Positions 1 through 13,704 of a stretch of 64,000 bases of DNA are shown piece by piece. A program made the translations under genes and the position numbers. Numbering within the stretch: the first letter of the stretch is position 1; every line of letters begins with the position of its first letter. The stretch covers positions 558,001 to 622,000 of the forward strand of contig NBAZ01000012.1 in NCBI GenBank assembly GCA_002794735.1, given 5' to 3'. The notes under the pieces are model-generated. The model worked only from the letters and a program-made list of their open reading frames with translations, was not told the origin of the DNA and did no database searches. The stretch is from Pyrrhoderma lamaoense. Its lineage: Eukaryota; Basidiomycota; Agaricomycetes; Hymenochaetales; Hymenochaetaceae.

Positions 1-2786
1 GGTGTTGCAAAGTGTTCTCTTAAGCGCTCTGTGGCTTGTTTTTGGGCCTATTAAACGTAAATTGTTATAATTGGTTTTCAGGAAAAAACAGATACTAGAC
101 ATACCTCGTTTGTTACGGTGGATATGAGATGCAATAGTGGTCCAGAAAGACCAAGTTTAATGATTATATAGCTATAGATGTATGATGATTAGAAAAAAAT
201 TTAATGTGAGAACTGAATAATAACTTACGTTGATGCTAAAACACATAACATCAAAGTAAAGTAGAGCGGGTTGAAGAGTACAAACATTGCCTCGTTCCAG
301 CCGAGAACAATGAGAACACCATACATCCAGGTTGGTATCTGAGCAATGCTTGACACTGTTGAGCGTTTTGCTTCAACATAGTACGCATCTGCATCCTTGC
401 GGAAGCGAGAAGTGATGTCCACAATTTTCGTTTCCGAGAGAACGATAAGAGAAGCATCAAAGTCGTAGGAATCTGATTTGTGCGTATCGTCGACAGAAGC
501 CTCAATGGCATCCTCTGGTAGCTCATACGCCAGCTCTGAGTCTTGAGGTTTTATCCTCGAGTACAGGGGTATGAGGCCAACCGTCTGGTCACGAGCCTTC
601 TTGAACACCCCATCAATATCATCATCAGGCTTCCATACACGAGGCACACCATGTTCATCGTATCTGAAACGTTCTTCGAAGTGGGTACGTAGTTTACTAA
701 TAATCACTGTATCCGCAGTCTGTTCATCGATCTTTGCACGTAAAGCAAGCCAAGCACGTTTCCGAAGAGAAGCTAAAGACTTTGCATTTTCCTCCTCCGT
801 ACAATTAAAGCCTGACCCTGTCGTCAGAAAACAGACAGCAAATTTTATAGGACTTTAACTTACTCCGAGCCTTACTCAGGTACGTGGATTCAGCTTTCTC
901 AAGGGTTTGTCGGAAAGTCGTAAGTACTTTATCCCACATGTCAATTGAGGCGGAGTTAAGATGCAGCTCGACAGGCTCTGAGATTTGCTTCTTGAAGTTG
1001 CGCTTTTGCACGTAAAAAGAACATGAGTCTATGGAGCTACAAGTTAAGGGGATTTATTCACCTCGATTGAATTGAGTATTTTCTTCGTTTCATCAGCTCG
1101 GAACTGGTCAGAAACTGAAGACATCTCTTCACGTAAAAGCTCCAACTCGTCTTCCCAGACCCAGTCGGTGTCTTCAAGCTTTGCTTCCGTTGCGCCCTCA
1201 GTGAAACGCTTTTCACATCTTTCTTGTGCCTTAGCACAAATATCGGCGAAGTTATACCCCTCACCGCGTATCCCCTCTACCATTTCTTTCTTGTATGTTG
1301 CAAGAGCGGACTTATGAAGATTTTTGAGCTGGCCAAGGAATAAAGGAGACAAAACAGAATCGATAACGTTAAGAAGATCAGTGCGTTTACGCTGGTAAAC
1401 TGCCTTATGATAACGTGAGGCATCCTTGTCATATCGAGCTGAGGAATGAATCAGAGTTAGCTTTTAGTAATGAAAGAAAGAAACTTAGGGCTCCATACAA
1501 ATCGCCCTTGCTTTCCAGCTGCGCATCATAGCTCCTAGTCCTTCTACAACACGACCAGCTTCGATGGGTCTCTTCTGAGACTTTGATTCCTCGTTGAACT
1601 CTGCTAAAGCAACACTGGCGATTTCATCGCATCGGAACTGTGCAAGAAGTTCTTGCTGTGTCGGCAAGTCAAGATCTTTATTTGATTGAACTTGTTCCTA
1701 AACCAGAGATAGTTAGTTGAGAACTATGATAGTAAGCCAGTGAGTTGATTTGAACTAACCCAGATTCCTTCCATATACATTGCCACACCATCGGCAGGGA
1801 TTCTCTTGTGGTAGGCTGGTTTGAAGACATAATTTGGGTCTTCCTTATCGACAAATCTCCTTCTCAGATTCTGTACCTCGCTCTCAAACTTGTCTGCGGC
1901 CAAGACCTTGTGTGGCAACGCCGTAAAACCTAGATCGAAGTAGTCCGACAGTTTACGATCTTGAAGCTCAGCCGGCTTTGACAAGCTATCCCATATCCGA
2001 TTAATATCCGTCTCTAAAGTCGAGGCTAAGTTCTGAAGAGGCGTAGTACCGATGTGATCACGAATAACAAAAAGTAGTAACGTCCTCTGGTTTGTATTCT
2101 CTTGGGCTTTACCAAAGAGGCCCAGGTTTACTTCGAAAACGGTCTTGAGTAGGCCCATATTCGCACCCTGGTATAACCCAACCTGGTGCTCCCATAGGTT
2201 GATTAAAAGTACCTCCGACGAGGCCAAAGAGAACAAGGCAGATTTACGCTCAAAGTCTTGGTCTTCACCTCGTTCCCTACCATCCGTACCCTCAACGTCC
2301 ATCACCATGACATTCATACCCTTTCCACGGCACATCCATATACCTTGGTTCAGATCAGGGATGAATAACTAAGCGAATCCGATACGAAGTAGACGCATAC
2401 ATACCCTTCGTGGTTTGCTGTCGCTTAGTTTCATCCATAACATCAAAGTTTGTGCCAAATAGTCTATTTAGAAGCGTACCTAGAGTAGAGAGAAGCTAAG
2501 TTAATACCAGGTGTACGCAACATGATTTCATTAAACGGGAAGCCACGAACTTTTGCCTGTTGATTGAGAACCAAACACTGCAACTATATTATAATCAAAC
2601 CCCGAGTCTCTTAACCCCAACGCTCCATCTGCGAGCTAAGATCTGGTCTAGAGACGATAAGAATCAATATCAATAATGAGATATAGATGATTCAAAATTC
2701 TACACAAGTTGCCAGCACTTACGTGAATACCTTCTCTTCATCAATAACCTGTAGTCTACCCCCGAAGATTCAACATGGCCATTCAT
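1..2786 (-). CDS. SEY1: SEY1/RHD3/atlastin-type ER membrane fusion GTPase (partial, 3' end beyond left edge)
   Basis: Dynamin-like GTPase that fuses ER tubules. Exons on the minus strand: 2723-2786, 2551-2647, 2405-2479, 1760-2343, 1499-1697, 1062-1438, 864-1002, 229-817, 105-171, 1-47 (cut by the window edge). Visible are the P-loop GSQSTGKST (split by an intron at 2479-2551), the switch segment [11 protein letters not shown], the G3 motif [11 protein letters not shown], the G4-like RDH, a long helical middle domain, and the first C-terminal membrane hairpin around 225-330. About 746 residues are present. The start at 2786 (MNGHVES) requires one extra base in the C5 run 2759-2763, and the segment before the P-loop (RWGLRDSGF) needs one extra base in the C4 run 2615-2618. 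Both look like homopolymer errors because the protein is otherwise complete. The family assignment is very secure; the exact N-terminus is inferred. Confidence 0.93.
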
Positions 2787-4774
2787 AGCGGCCGGTATAG
2801 CTTCGGGCATGATGATAGTATGAGGGAAAAGGGGGAGAACAGGACCAAGTATATGTTTTAAGAAATCTCTTCCACGCCGTGAGCTTACTTGTTGCAGGCA
2901 GGCAATTTAGGTATTCAAGCCATGCAGTAACCGCGTCATGAACACGAAACCCAATATAACCCTCGTTTCCCACGGAGAACAAGACATAACTTCCGTGCCC
3001 CTGAACGTGTCGTCAACCTGTACAGTGTGCTCATGAAGGTCCATTTGTATGGTCATGAAGCAGACTGGCTTAAACCGTACAGACTCGGAAAGTCTATATG
3101 TGTATATAGCCTTCTTAGGCGCTTATAATGACAGTAGACTATTGAAGATTATCTTATCTGTAAGTTTTTATATTCGTGAGCAATATTATCACTTCAATAT
3201 TCAGACAGCAAAAGATCTGGAATTTCTCATCTTTGGTAGTTGTAGAGAGAAAAGTTATTTAATGGTATGCAAGACAACTACCTCAGAAAATTATCAAGAT
3301 AGTCGAATGTAACATGTTCCACTTATTATTTGTTAGTATTTGGTTGTATATTACGTAAGAAAACACATGTTTCCTATAATAGTCAGCCTACTTCGGATTT
3401 TATCACTTTCAAAGTGATACTCAGATAGAACTCTATTTGTAATTATTCTCAGATACATTATTGTTCTTTCATATTACTGTATTCCGAAGAAAAAAGGGCA
3501 ACGGACTACAAAACCTATACATAGCCTATAAAGACAGGCAAATCCTACTACACAATAGATTGAAAACTGTCTTCAATCCAATTTTCGTTTGGACGACTAG
3601 AGGGAATAAGGGTGAAATGGCAAAAGGGATAAAAAGAGTTAAGGGGCCGGCACTCTGCAGGGATAAAGAAAAAAGGTGGTTTAAAAAAGGGAGGTAAACA
3701 TTGAACATTGTGAATTGTTTGAATTGGTAATAAGAAACACATTTGTTGGATTGACGTTGAGTATGTGGAATGACAATGAAGTATAGGGCTGAAAAGAAAA
3801 AATACCAGACCCAAATAATGAAGAAAAAGAAACCTAGTGCTAAGACAGAAGAAAAATTTGTAAATGAAGCATTCTTGAGCATGAGAACCGGTGTTTGACT
3901 ACGGTGAAAAAATACTAGTAATACGGATACGAGAAAGTGCAACACAATTGGAGTAGAGGTGAACATGAAGGATAAAAAAATGTATGAGTGCGGGAAGAAG
4001 ACATGGTCTCAATTTTACATAGACCGAAATGATACATGCTGTAAGAAGTGGGGTGAATATTAAGAATTTGGCGAGCGATAGTTTGGGATTCGAGTATTAT
4101 GCACATGAGAGAGGTAGGATGTGGAATCATGGTAAAGTGAAAGGGGATGAGTATATCATCCTAAGAGATAGGGAGAAAAGGGGACATAAGAGCGCCAGCA
4201 GACTGATCGACGAGACCCAGAGACAGAGTAGAAGAGGAGAACTGAGAAGCAAGTATAGCTTGGAATGAGAAGTGAAAATCGGATTGGTAAATTTGAGTAC
4301 TGATGCAAATCTATTAAGGAATGACAGAAGCCCACAGCGGGTGAAGTCCAATTAACGAGCGAAGAGTGTTTGTTTGGTTGGTTTCCAAGGAATGTGAGGA
4401 ATTTCGGGTCTAATAAAAATATACAGAAAAGTGAAGAGAAAGTTGACCACGACTAACCACCCAACAACCGGCACCCTACGCCTGTATGTGTTTAACTAGA
4501 CTCCAACCCAGTGCGTACTATCAAGAACAGATCATTAAAGGACATGCGCACCGGGCAGCGGGTGTAGAGTGACAATGAAAGGCAAATGCAAATATAAATA
4601 GCATTGAATCATGTGTTTTGGAAGTTTTCGTGTCGATGTTTGAAGAAAATAGAAGGAAATTTAAGAAAAAAAAGCGCATCTGTGATCCGAATTACCAATT
4701 GATATCCAGTCTTATTCCAGTACAAATTAATAAAGCTTCTCGTTGTACACTTTTCTAGTCATCGTACATTGTTA
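2787..4774. other. intergenic region between SEY1 and the kinase gene
   Basis: AT-rich DNA of about 2 kb between the start of SEY1 and the end of the kinase gene. Open frames here (for example 3526-3966 minus and 4029-4268 plus) are low-complexity and show no recognisable motif or splice-consistent extension. Probably the SEY1 promoter plus the kinase 3' flank. Confidence 0.5.
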
Positions 4775-7700
4775 TTATCTTCTCAATGCGGAGAGCATCT
4801 TTGCTAAAGCATTGATCTGTCCTTTCTGTACTTTTCTCGGTGTTCCATCTACGCGTTCGTCATCCTCATCAAATTGAAGTTCATTAGAACTTCGGCCTTC
4901 GTCAATCTTCTGGCCACCAGCATTCGGATGAGCTTGTGAATGCATTTGGGATTGAGAGAGAGGTGACTTCTGACGGGTGGGGCGCTCGTTTATCGTAGGA
5001 AGATCCTTAGGCTTGCGTGCGCGCTGTTTACGCATACCGTAAACATCAGTCGAGTTCGGTTGTAGTTGTCGGGGAAGCTCATCCAATGCCCAGGGTACAC
5101 CCTCCATAACTATTTATGTGGTTGATCAGTTTATTGATAAAGAAGATATGGGCGAAAAAACCTACTCTTAACATTAGGTGGAGGCATACCTCCGAGACTA
5201 GATTTGTCGGAGTTTCTCGAGGAGAGTGATGGCGTGCCATGCCCATGTACAGGCTTTCTCTCCCCACTAGCAAGACTCGCAGAACTACCCATTCCATTGT
5301 TACGCCAGCTATCCCCGGCGCTACCTCCGCTCACACTAGTAGCAACAGTGCTAACAGAACGTACACTTCCATTGCTGTAACGAGTAAATCCACTAGCAGC
5401 GGAACTGGAATTAAGACTGAACCCAGAGCTGGCAGTTAAAGTCGAATTTCTCCAATTGTTCGAAGCACTAGATTGAGAAACGTGAGATACAGAGCTTGCT
5501 GCACTAGATGCAGGTCCGTTATATCGACTTGCACGAGTACTCGTCGGCGACACGTTCCGAGTTGAATACCCTGAAGAACCCCATGCCGAAGAGGAGCTAC
5601 TCCCATTTCCAGGTTTACGACCACGTGCCCAGGGATCCGCTGTCAAGGTTGAACTTTGCGCATGCCCAATGACTGGGTTATACATAGACGGAGGAGCTAA
5701 AGTTAGCAGGTTGTCAGAATCTTTGATATGAAAGGGGTAATTTCAAGAAAAAGATATAATGATGTTCGGACACGGAAAGTAACGAAAAGGTGTACTAAGC
5801 CAAAAGACTGAAGAAATAACTCACAATAACGACCACCGTTGTTAGACCGAGTCGAATGGGGGTAACGATCCACATCGTTGGTCAGATCAATCACCTGAGG
5901 TTGAGATGGAGCAAGTGCTTGTGTAGCAGGGATAGATGCCCGGACATGAGATGAACTGTTGTTTGAACTCTTCCCAAAACTAAGCTTCCATTTTGATGCT
6001 TTCTTTGCAATTGTGACAGGAGCTGGGGCGGGTGGAGGGGTTGCAATAGCAGCAGGAACGTTCAGTGATGTCTGAGTGGGCGTGGTCGCCGTGTCATTTG
6101 CAACGTTAGCCTCCGTTTCACTTGCCTCGGTTACAGAGATAGATAAGGAAGAAGAAACAATAGGAGCAGTCGATCTTCTCGACCCCTTCGAACTTGAAGC
6201 TACTGAAGACATCGCAAAACTCACAGGGAACATTGCTCCTGGTGTTGGTCCACCAGCAGCAGCCAATGCAGCGGCTTCGGGGTTTGATCCATCAGCATTA
6301 ACAGTCTTAGAGTTGGATATCGATGAAGCCGAGGAATCATCTCTTGTCCTTGATCTGGACTTTGAACTAGATCCAGACAAGAACGCACGCATGTGACTCA
6401 TTGACGATGATTGTGAGAGTTGAGTGGACTGCGAGTTAGCACCAGAAGAAGCTAAGGTTGATGAGCTACGTGAGTTCTTCGTACGGCTCAACTCTCTTGC
6501 AAGAGCTTCGGACTCCCTCGCAAGTGTTCCTACACGATCCAAAGTACCACTTTCCACTGGTGACGGCAATGAGTGTGTGCTAGAAATCTGCTGTTGCATC
6601 TGTATAACCGCCTGTTGCTGCTGCTGCTGAAGTTCAAGCTCCTTAACTTTCTTAGCTAATTCTTCCTGTTCCTTCTGCAAACGAGCGATTTCTTGCTGCT
6701 GTTGTTGAATAATCTGTCCCTTTCCACGACGAGTACCGCGTTTCCTGCGACGAACGACAGACTGGCTTCGACTTCCTGTCTCAGTTTCACAATCGATATC
6801 ATGTCCGTTTTCTTGCTCATCATGATCAACAACTTCTTGGTCTTGTCCTTGATCAATATGCAATCCCAGAGCCACTCCATTCTTCTCGCCGCTCATCGAA
6901 ATAGAAGCCAGGGAGACATCGCCTTCACCTTCATCAAATACAGTCGGTAACTCACTCACAACAGGCTCGTTACTTCCAGGGGCAAGCACACGAGCACCAC
7001 CACTTCCATTAACCATAGATGAACTCAAATTCCTTGATCGCACCATTGGTGTCGCTGCTCTCGAACCCGGAACACTTCCCAGGCCGATACTCAAACCGGG
7101 TCCAGAGACACCAATTGAAAAGGATGGCTTTCGAGAAGATGGCCTACGGCTTTGCGGGACGCTTGAAAGTGCATAGCCGATACTGGCATTAGACAAACCT
7201 CTCTTGTGTCTCCAAGCTGGGCTTGAAGGACCAGCATCCGTTGCAGCCTCTTGTTGAGCAAGTATCTGAGCAAGCGATTGTGCAAGTAAAGAAGAACTTG
7301 GAGCCGATTGTATCGGGGAAGAAGTAGGGAAAGGCATGGAGGACGGTTCAGTCATAAGCTCAACCTCATCTTCAGAATCGCCCGAAACCTTATGCAAACC
7401 TTCCAGTGCGGGGGGTATACCAACGGGTTCTTCTCTCGCCATCATCTTGTGAAGATCCTTGACCCACTTTCCAAATTCACGCGCGCTCACTCTTCTTCCC
7501 GCGTTATCATTGGAGTCATCAGATGGCAAGACACAGAAAACTCGTCTTGCTAAGAATTGGGCAACAGATAACTCCATACCTGAAAATCTTTGCATGAAGA
7601 AGAGTTCAGGAGCAGCGAGAAAAGTTGAGAAAGACGGGCAGACGCCTTGCGTCGTATCCGTCCAAGGATTGACATGATACAACCTAGAATAGTAGATATG

Positions 7701-9756
7701 AGCATTTACAATTCAGGAACACCCTCGATACAGGATACCCACATGTTGATCAAAACAATTCCCAAACTCCAAACATCTGCTGCTCGAGGGGAATACGTCG
7801 GAGCACAGTTGTTTCTGCATTCATAGCTCATGTACGGAGCCGACCCACAATCCATATCACTAGATGCAGCCTCTCTTGTGCTCAGCCCAAAATCAGTAAG
7901 CTTCACCACCACCTGCCGCCGTTCGTCCTCATCCCAGCCATCGGTAACAATGAAATTCTCTGGTTTGATATCACGATGATAAACACCCTCATCGTGGCAA
8001 ACCGCGACAGCCTCGCACATCTGAATTTAGAAACGCGGATAAGCACATTCCGTAAGAGTATTAACGAATTCGAATCAGTCAATGAGATCATAGTGTAATT
8101 AGATGACACATTCGTTAGTCCCTTAACTACCAAATGAGCTGCCCAAGATTAGAAACCCACCTGTGAGAACATACTTGCGATTAACTTCAGTCTCTTCTTA
8201 CTCAATAACTGCTTCTCATCCAAGGTTGACAGCAAACTCGGAGTTGGAGGAGTTCTCGTGGTGTTCATAGTATTGACAGTATTGACGGACAATACGCTTG
8301 CATTTGCATCGATATATGTAGTTGTATCTGAGCTTTTTACAGGCTCATAGTGATCGCGTGCCTGTTCCAAGAAATAATACAAATCTTCGCCAGGAACAAA
8401 TTCAAGCACCAGTAGTAAAAGCGAGGATGTCTCTAGAGTCCGATGAAGTGTAACGATATTCGGATGAGATGGAAGAGATTGATGAATATTTGCCTGATAA
8501 AAAAACGGGTTTATAATGTTAGCATTTCTAGTTATTAGTTGGATGAGAACAGTGAAGTAAAAGCTACGCACCTCCACCAGTTGCGCTTCCAGCTCCTCAC
8601 TATTCATGCCAGCTTTGCTAAGAACTTTCACAGCATATTCTTTCCCATAATAAGTCTTCTTTTCTTCATTTTCATTCTTTTCCTCTTTACACTTCGCACG
8701 CAGATCATCATAAAGTGCACCACCAAGCTCCTCCTCTGAATCCCAACTGAAGCTCGAATTATCATTGTCATTCTCACTGGAGAAAAACGGACGAGAAGTC
8801 TCATATAGGCCATCAAGGAAACCAGCCGGCGGGCGATCTAAAACCTCACGAACAAGATAAACCACCGCGTAGCTTCCTGCACCGAGTCGCCTTACAACCT
8901 CAAATTCCGGAGCCGGTTCTTCCTTCCCATACGCATTCTTATCAAGCTTCCTAAAAGAGGTAGCGTCTTCCCGGTCCCAAGGCATAGAAGTATCAACAAC
9001 GCGGATCTTTTCACCCAGCAGACTTAATCCTTCTCCAACTCGGTCGCCGGGAGAAAGTACATCTTCATGATGTTGCGAGCTCCGGCGTGATCCAGGTGAG
9101 CCCGGTGATATTGGAGAATCAGGCGATGAGATAGGCGATGACAGACTATGAGAATCAGAAGCAGAGTTACTTGAGCTTGCAATCGTTCCAACATTTATGC
9201 TGATCATTGGAGAACGAATATTAGAATGAGAAGAGATGTCAATAGGTTTAGATAAGTTATTGGAATATGACGAAGGTAAGCGAGAAAGATGAGATGACGG
9301 GAGAGGAGGAAGAGTTGGTGATGGTAGACCACTTGAAAGAGGTGATAGAGACGGAGTTGCAGTTATACTCGGACTGGGACAAAGCCCGCGTAGGCCAAGG
9401 CCCGATGATACATTGTTTGGCATTGTTAATCGAAGAGGAGAGGGACTTGGGCTCGACGAAGGAGTAGGGAAGGATAACGGTACAGTAGGAGGCAAATGTA
9501 CAGCTGCACCCGCAGTTGCCGGGCGAAGATCTCCATTCCCACTTACTAGCGTTTTGCCCGTTGCACGGGAGAAGCTCGCTGGTGTCAATGCAGCATTTGC
9601 AGTTTGTGGTCGCTGCACACCGACAGCAACTGTATGCGCTGCGACAGGTGTTGGCGGTGCACTATGAGCGGGTTTAGGTGATGGTTTCGATTTAGGTGAG
9701 GACGCCGATGATTGCTGTTGAAATGTGTGAGGGTGGCGGCGAGCTGTTGAGAACAT
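4775..9756 (-). CDS. Ran1/Ksp1-type serine/threonine protein kinase, 1,506 residues
   Basis: Exons (minus): 8572-9756, 8161-8493, 7743-8020, 5825-7683, 5166-5696, 4775-5109, giving 1,506 residues with no frame break. A Ser/Pro-rich N-terminal region of about 280 residues precedes the kinase domain. The domain has the glycine loop GAGSYAVVYLV near residue 292, YAVKVL, an acidic insert between loop and lysine, HRDIKPENF near residue 522, DFGLST and the activation segment GSAPYMSYEC. That GS-x-x-YM-S-x-EC form is typical of the fungal Ran1/Pat1/Ksp1 group, which links nutrient signalling to filamentation, meiosis and autophagy. After the domain come about 750 mostly Ser-rich residues with a glutamine-rich coiled-coil stretch around 6600-6740. 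The C-terminal exon has a short conserved-looking basic patch (KQRARKPKDLP) and ends LAKMLSALRR. Start chosen as the first ATG upstream of the N-terminal region. Substrates cannot be inferred. Confidence 0.9.
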
Positions 9757-12467
9757 CTAGGAAGCGCTGCTGAACGCTCGAAAATAGTCAAAAGAAAAAG
9801 AAAGAAGAGAGGATAGGCCCGAAGCTGAAGAAAGAGTAGCTGAGTCAAATGTTGAACGTGGCCTTGGTTTGTGACTCGTGCTTTGAACTTGTGGATGAGA
9901 TAAAGTACCTCTCTCTTCCACTTAGCGATAATGTAACGTGAGGGCCCCGAGAGAGAGAACAAAAAGAGAAGAGAAGAGAAAAATAAGAGTCCGTCAAGTC
10001 GAGAAAATAGAGAGGAAAGTAAGGGGACAGTGGCGGGCAGGACGGAGGCGAGAAGCACGGAAAGTCGAGTGGTAATTAACGACTTTGACGATGCTTTGTT
10101 CTCTAGCAACTCAACATCCAACAAAAATAGTCTTCGTTCGTCGCCGTGATGAAATCGTCGTCGAGCGAATGCCCTGTGCTGTCAGCACTAGCGGGTGGAG
10201 GGAGGAGGAAGAGGAAGGAGGAAGAGAGGAAACTGTGCCCGGCTCAGATAGCGGCATTCGAATACGAAGCGCGTGCGTCCTTAGCACCTCTCCACATGGG
10301 CCTCTGCCTCCCTTTCTCACTCTTTTTCCACTATTCTGCATCTATTGATGCTATTTCTTAAAATTTTACTCTACTTTATTCATTGCTCTCAAGAAGTACA
10401 GACCATCATGGCCTCTCTCTCTCGCTCCTGCTCGATAATAGACACCAAAAATTTATTGACCACCAGACTTAGTTAACGAGAGGGTCGAGGGGACTACGTG
10501 GTCTCGGGAGCGGTCGCGTATGGCTGACTTACCATATGGGTCCAAAGCACCGCATGGAATAATAGAGGATTATAATGTAGTACACATGTGGTCTTATGGC
10601 ACCATTCAGGCCTATTCTGGCCATGACTTCTGTAGTAATAGTGAAACAATACTAGTGCTAGTACAAATCCCAGGAGGCCACTTCTCTCTCCGCAGTTCCC
10701 CCTGTGCTATACGTTCACTCAGGGAAAATGCTTGCCATAGGAGAGAGCGTGCATTTCGTGTATACATCATGTACACATGCACACGGCAACAGTCCAGCCA
10801 ACTCTTCGATGCGATGAACAAAGGACCCTCATTCCTCTTCTCTCGCTCTCAATTACACAACGTTTCTCTTCAATAACTCTTCCACGTTGTCTTTCCTTAT
10901 TCCATTCAAACGCATTTACCATATCCGGCCGCCGTCTTACCCAAGCTATTCTCTTGCACCGGTTTAACACTCCTCTAACACCATCAATAATCAAAATGTT
11001 AACTTGTCCATGTGCTCACCCCTCATGTGGCTTGCCGTGTCTCACGCTGATCATCTCGGAGCTAGCCGATACTCTATAGGCTCTGCGTTTTATCCTTTTT
11101 GGGCCAGTCTCGATCTCGTCTGTTTCCTGCAGAAAAGTCACCCAATACTTCGTTCTTATGTCACTTCAGAACTCTATGCGGCACAAGGTCGTCGCGGAAA
11201 TCTCTGTTTTCTTTCGGGTCGCTAAGGGTGAAAAGACCGCTCGACGCCTAGTGAACAGTGGGTGTACCCGTACCTACTCACGCGGTTAGCTGTCTTCCCT
11301 CTCGGCCGAAACCTTTTTCCAAAAAATCAAAGGGCTCGCAATTGAGGTCTCGGATCTTTTGTCTCGGGAGTGCACTTTATTTTCCTTTAGAGTTTATCTA
11401 CTTATCGAGCTCTATTAATTATTTTGTTTCCGTTCTATTATCGGACTGATTCTTAAGTTGTCGATCACCACTATTGGCTTTCAAGAATCTATATCACTAC
11501 TACACGCATGAACTCTTGATATCTCTTGTCGCTCTCGTCAAGCCATGCTCATCCCCAGAAGTCTTCCAAAACGGTTTGAATACAACACCGGTGACATATG
11601 TGATTTACTTTGACGGTTAAATCTTAATGATTGACTGAACCCCGTGTCCATACCACACCAGTGTGAACGTGCCCATGGTTGTGGCTTCACTGCCTCCGCA
11701 TGTTAATTGCACTCTCTTTTCACGGTTTACCCACCGGCAAATAAGTATCGAGATTCCTTCTCCTCTAATGCATTTCTACACACATCTTCTCTGTCTCTCA
11801 GGTTTTCCTTCTTCATCTTCCCATAGACAAACTTCTCTGAAGATAGGTCTCTATATCCAGACCTCTTAGCTATCCAGAAAGATCTATATTAAGCCCAAGT
11901 ACTTTATTTGTCAACTTGTTCTCCAGACAGAAGAGTGTTGTGCCAAGACGGTGCTACCTGGTGTTGATAGCGTTATTGGTCGTACCTATTTTTTGATGGC
12001 TGTAACCACAACCTTGTCTGCTCTCGCAATTTTGCATCTCAATATGGTGTTCTTCCGAAGATGTGATCAAGGCTCCACACCAATTCCTTGTGATCTTTGA
12101 GTCTGTCAACCTTCTGCATCATATGATACAAGGAAATCAATAGTTTGTGATGTGACAAAGCTAAACCAAATGGCGTAAGCATCAAGGAACTGTCAAAATA
12201 AGGATCGGAACTTGACTACTCTACAAGCCCGCAATCTGAACAGGATGCAAATTTTCTTGTGTCATTATTTGAGCCTATATAGTTCAGTATAGGGGCTAAC
12301 ATACAATGTATGTCAATCTCCGCCCATAATAGTTTTTGCGTGCCCATGGGATCGGATGTAAGTAATATCGTGAGAAGAATTAATTAAGATACAAGACTTA
12401 TTGTTGTAATCATAGAATACAAGATCGATACAACACCATCCATCAATATAACACTCAACAGGCAAAA
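9757..12467. other. long intergenic region upstream of the kinase gene
   Basis: About 2.7 kb with no gene I can support. The part next to 9757 (to about 10100) is pyrimidine-rich on the minus strand and is likely the kinase 5' leader and promoter. Open frames such as 10520-10876 plus and 11004-11225 plus lack motifs and do not extend through plausible splice sites. The segment around 12110-12190 resembles 14384-14465 and belongs to the downstream flank of the tandem duplication described next. Confidence 0.45.
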
Positions 12468-13704
12468 TCAAATTCCTAGTGAAATCATGTTATCGTGGTG
12501 GGGCGTGGCCAATTCACGATATGAAGGAGGCGGCTCTTCTGTAGGACTTAGTAAAGCCTGAGGCTCACCCCTATGTAAAACCGGAACTGGAACCGACCCT
12601 ACGAATCCTCCCACCTCTCCTAATGGATGGGCACCTTCTATCGAGCCTAGAATCAGCCAATGGGTGTGGTAAAGGAGGCTCATTCTGAGTACTTGAGCTC
12701 TCTTCTCCTAGTCTCTGTCGCCGTAATTCTTCCTGTTGACGCATGTTTGCCATTTGTGCTTCTAGATAGCCGATGTGCTGCATCAACGTTGCGACGTCTG
12801 GCCCCTCAGCTCGAACGGGGTCACGTATTAGCCCATTGGATGTTGCATTACTACTACTGTTGTTATTATTAATTCTGTTGTTAGTGTTATTTCTGGTAGT
12901 AGCAGGGGATGCAACTGCGATGCTGGGCTTGATTCCTGATGGGATGTACTCGAAGCCCGGTGCGGCTTGCTTTTTACTGCCTCTGGGTGGCGCAGTAGTT
13001 ATGGTGTCAGCGATAGTGATGTTTGTAGAGGCAAGAAAACGCAACACCTTTTCTTACACGATCAAATCGTGCTGCTGACTTGCGAAATCTAATGATAATG
13101 CTAAGGACAACTATCACAATAGCTACAATGACTACCACTGTTGTCGTAGCTGTTGAAGACCCATCGGCTCGGCGTGATAAAGTTCTAGTTCGAGGGACAG
13201 TCGTCAAAACATTAGGTTCCGTTACTGGCTCGAACAATAGCTACAGTACAGAACGAGTGAACACACAAGCGCATTTTTAGTCGTCCTCATAAGCATCGTA
13301 TGAAACTCACCATTTTATTTCCTGAAACTCTGGTTTTTCCACTTATTCTGGATGTGACTCTCTCTTTACTTATACCGTATCTGCCAAAGTAAGATATTTT
13401 AGGACCTAAAAGCCGCATTAACACTCATTTTTATGTCATTTTTATGCATGGAAGAGTAGTATGAAACGAGGTGACTGAAGTTTTTTTTCAAAGGATACTC
13501 TTTCAAAGGCTTACCTTTATCCCAAGATGGTTCATCCGAACCAGGTACGGTACGATCTTTACTCTTTCCTACAACGATCGGAGCTTCACGAATTATCGGA
13601 CCATTACTTAAGTCCCGTGTTTCCTCCTTTGACATGTGTATACTATAGCTATCATCTTTATTAGCACACTCTAAGCTGTAGCATACGTGGAACGTACCTT
13701 TCAA
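12468..13704 (-). CDS. putative single-span membrane protein with PPxY tail, tandem copy A (tail out of frame)
   Basis: No named family recognised. Recognisable minus-strand pieces: an N-terminal piece ending at a donor at 13515 (residues SWDKG), a membrane exon about 13048-13240, and a C-terminal exon 12571-12982. The membrane exon carries a basic/Ser-Arg stretch (RTRTLSRRADGSS), then about 22 hydrophobic Val/Ile residues, then a basic stop-transfer RFRK. The C-terminal exon is a low-complexity Asn-rich segment followed by a short coiled coil (HIGYLEAQMANMRQQEELRR). In copy B the same exon continues in one frame to a Pro-rich end; here the frame differs by one base after LPHPLADS, so the tail with PPPSYRELATP (12468-12570) is out of frame. 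Exon joins between the N-terminal and membrane pieces are not fully frame-consistent, so the gene may be decaying or the sequence may contain errors. Confidence 0.5.

Noticed and set aside
3526..3966. Open frame of 146 codons, minus strand, hydrophobic and Phe/Leu-rich
   Set aside because: Product of an A/G-rich plus strand; no motif, no splice context, and an overlapping frame gives an equally long nonsense protein.
6076..6396. 106-codon plus-strand frame inside the kinase gene
   Set aside because: Antisense shadow of the Ser/Ala-rich tail exon.
10085..10876. Several overlapping 70-118 codon frames upstream of the kinase gene
   Set aside because: Frames on both strands overlap, with low-complexity Glu/Arg or Ser/Pro composition; consistent with promoter and leader DNA.
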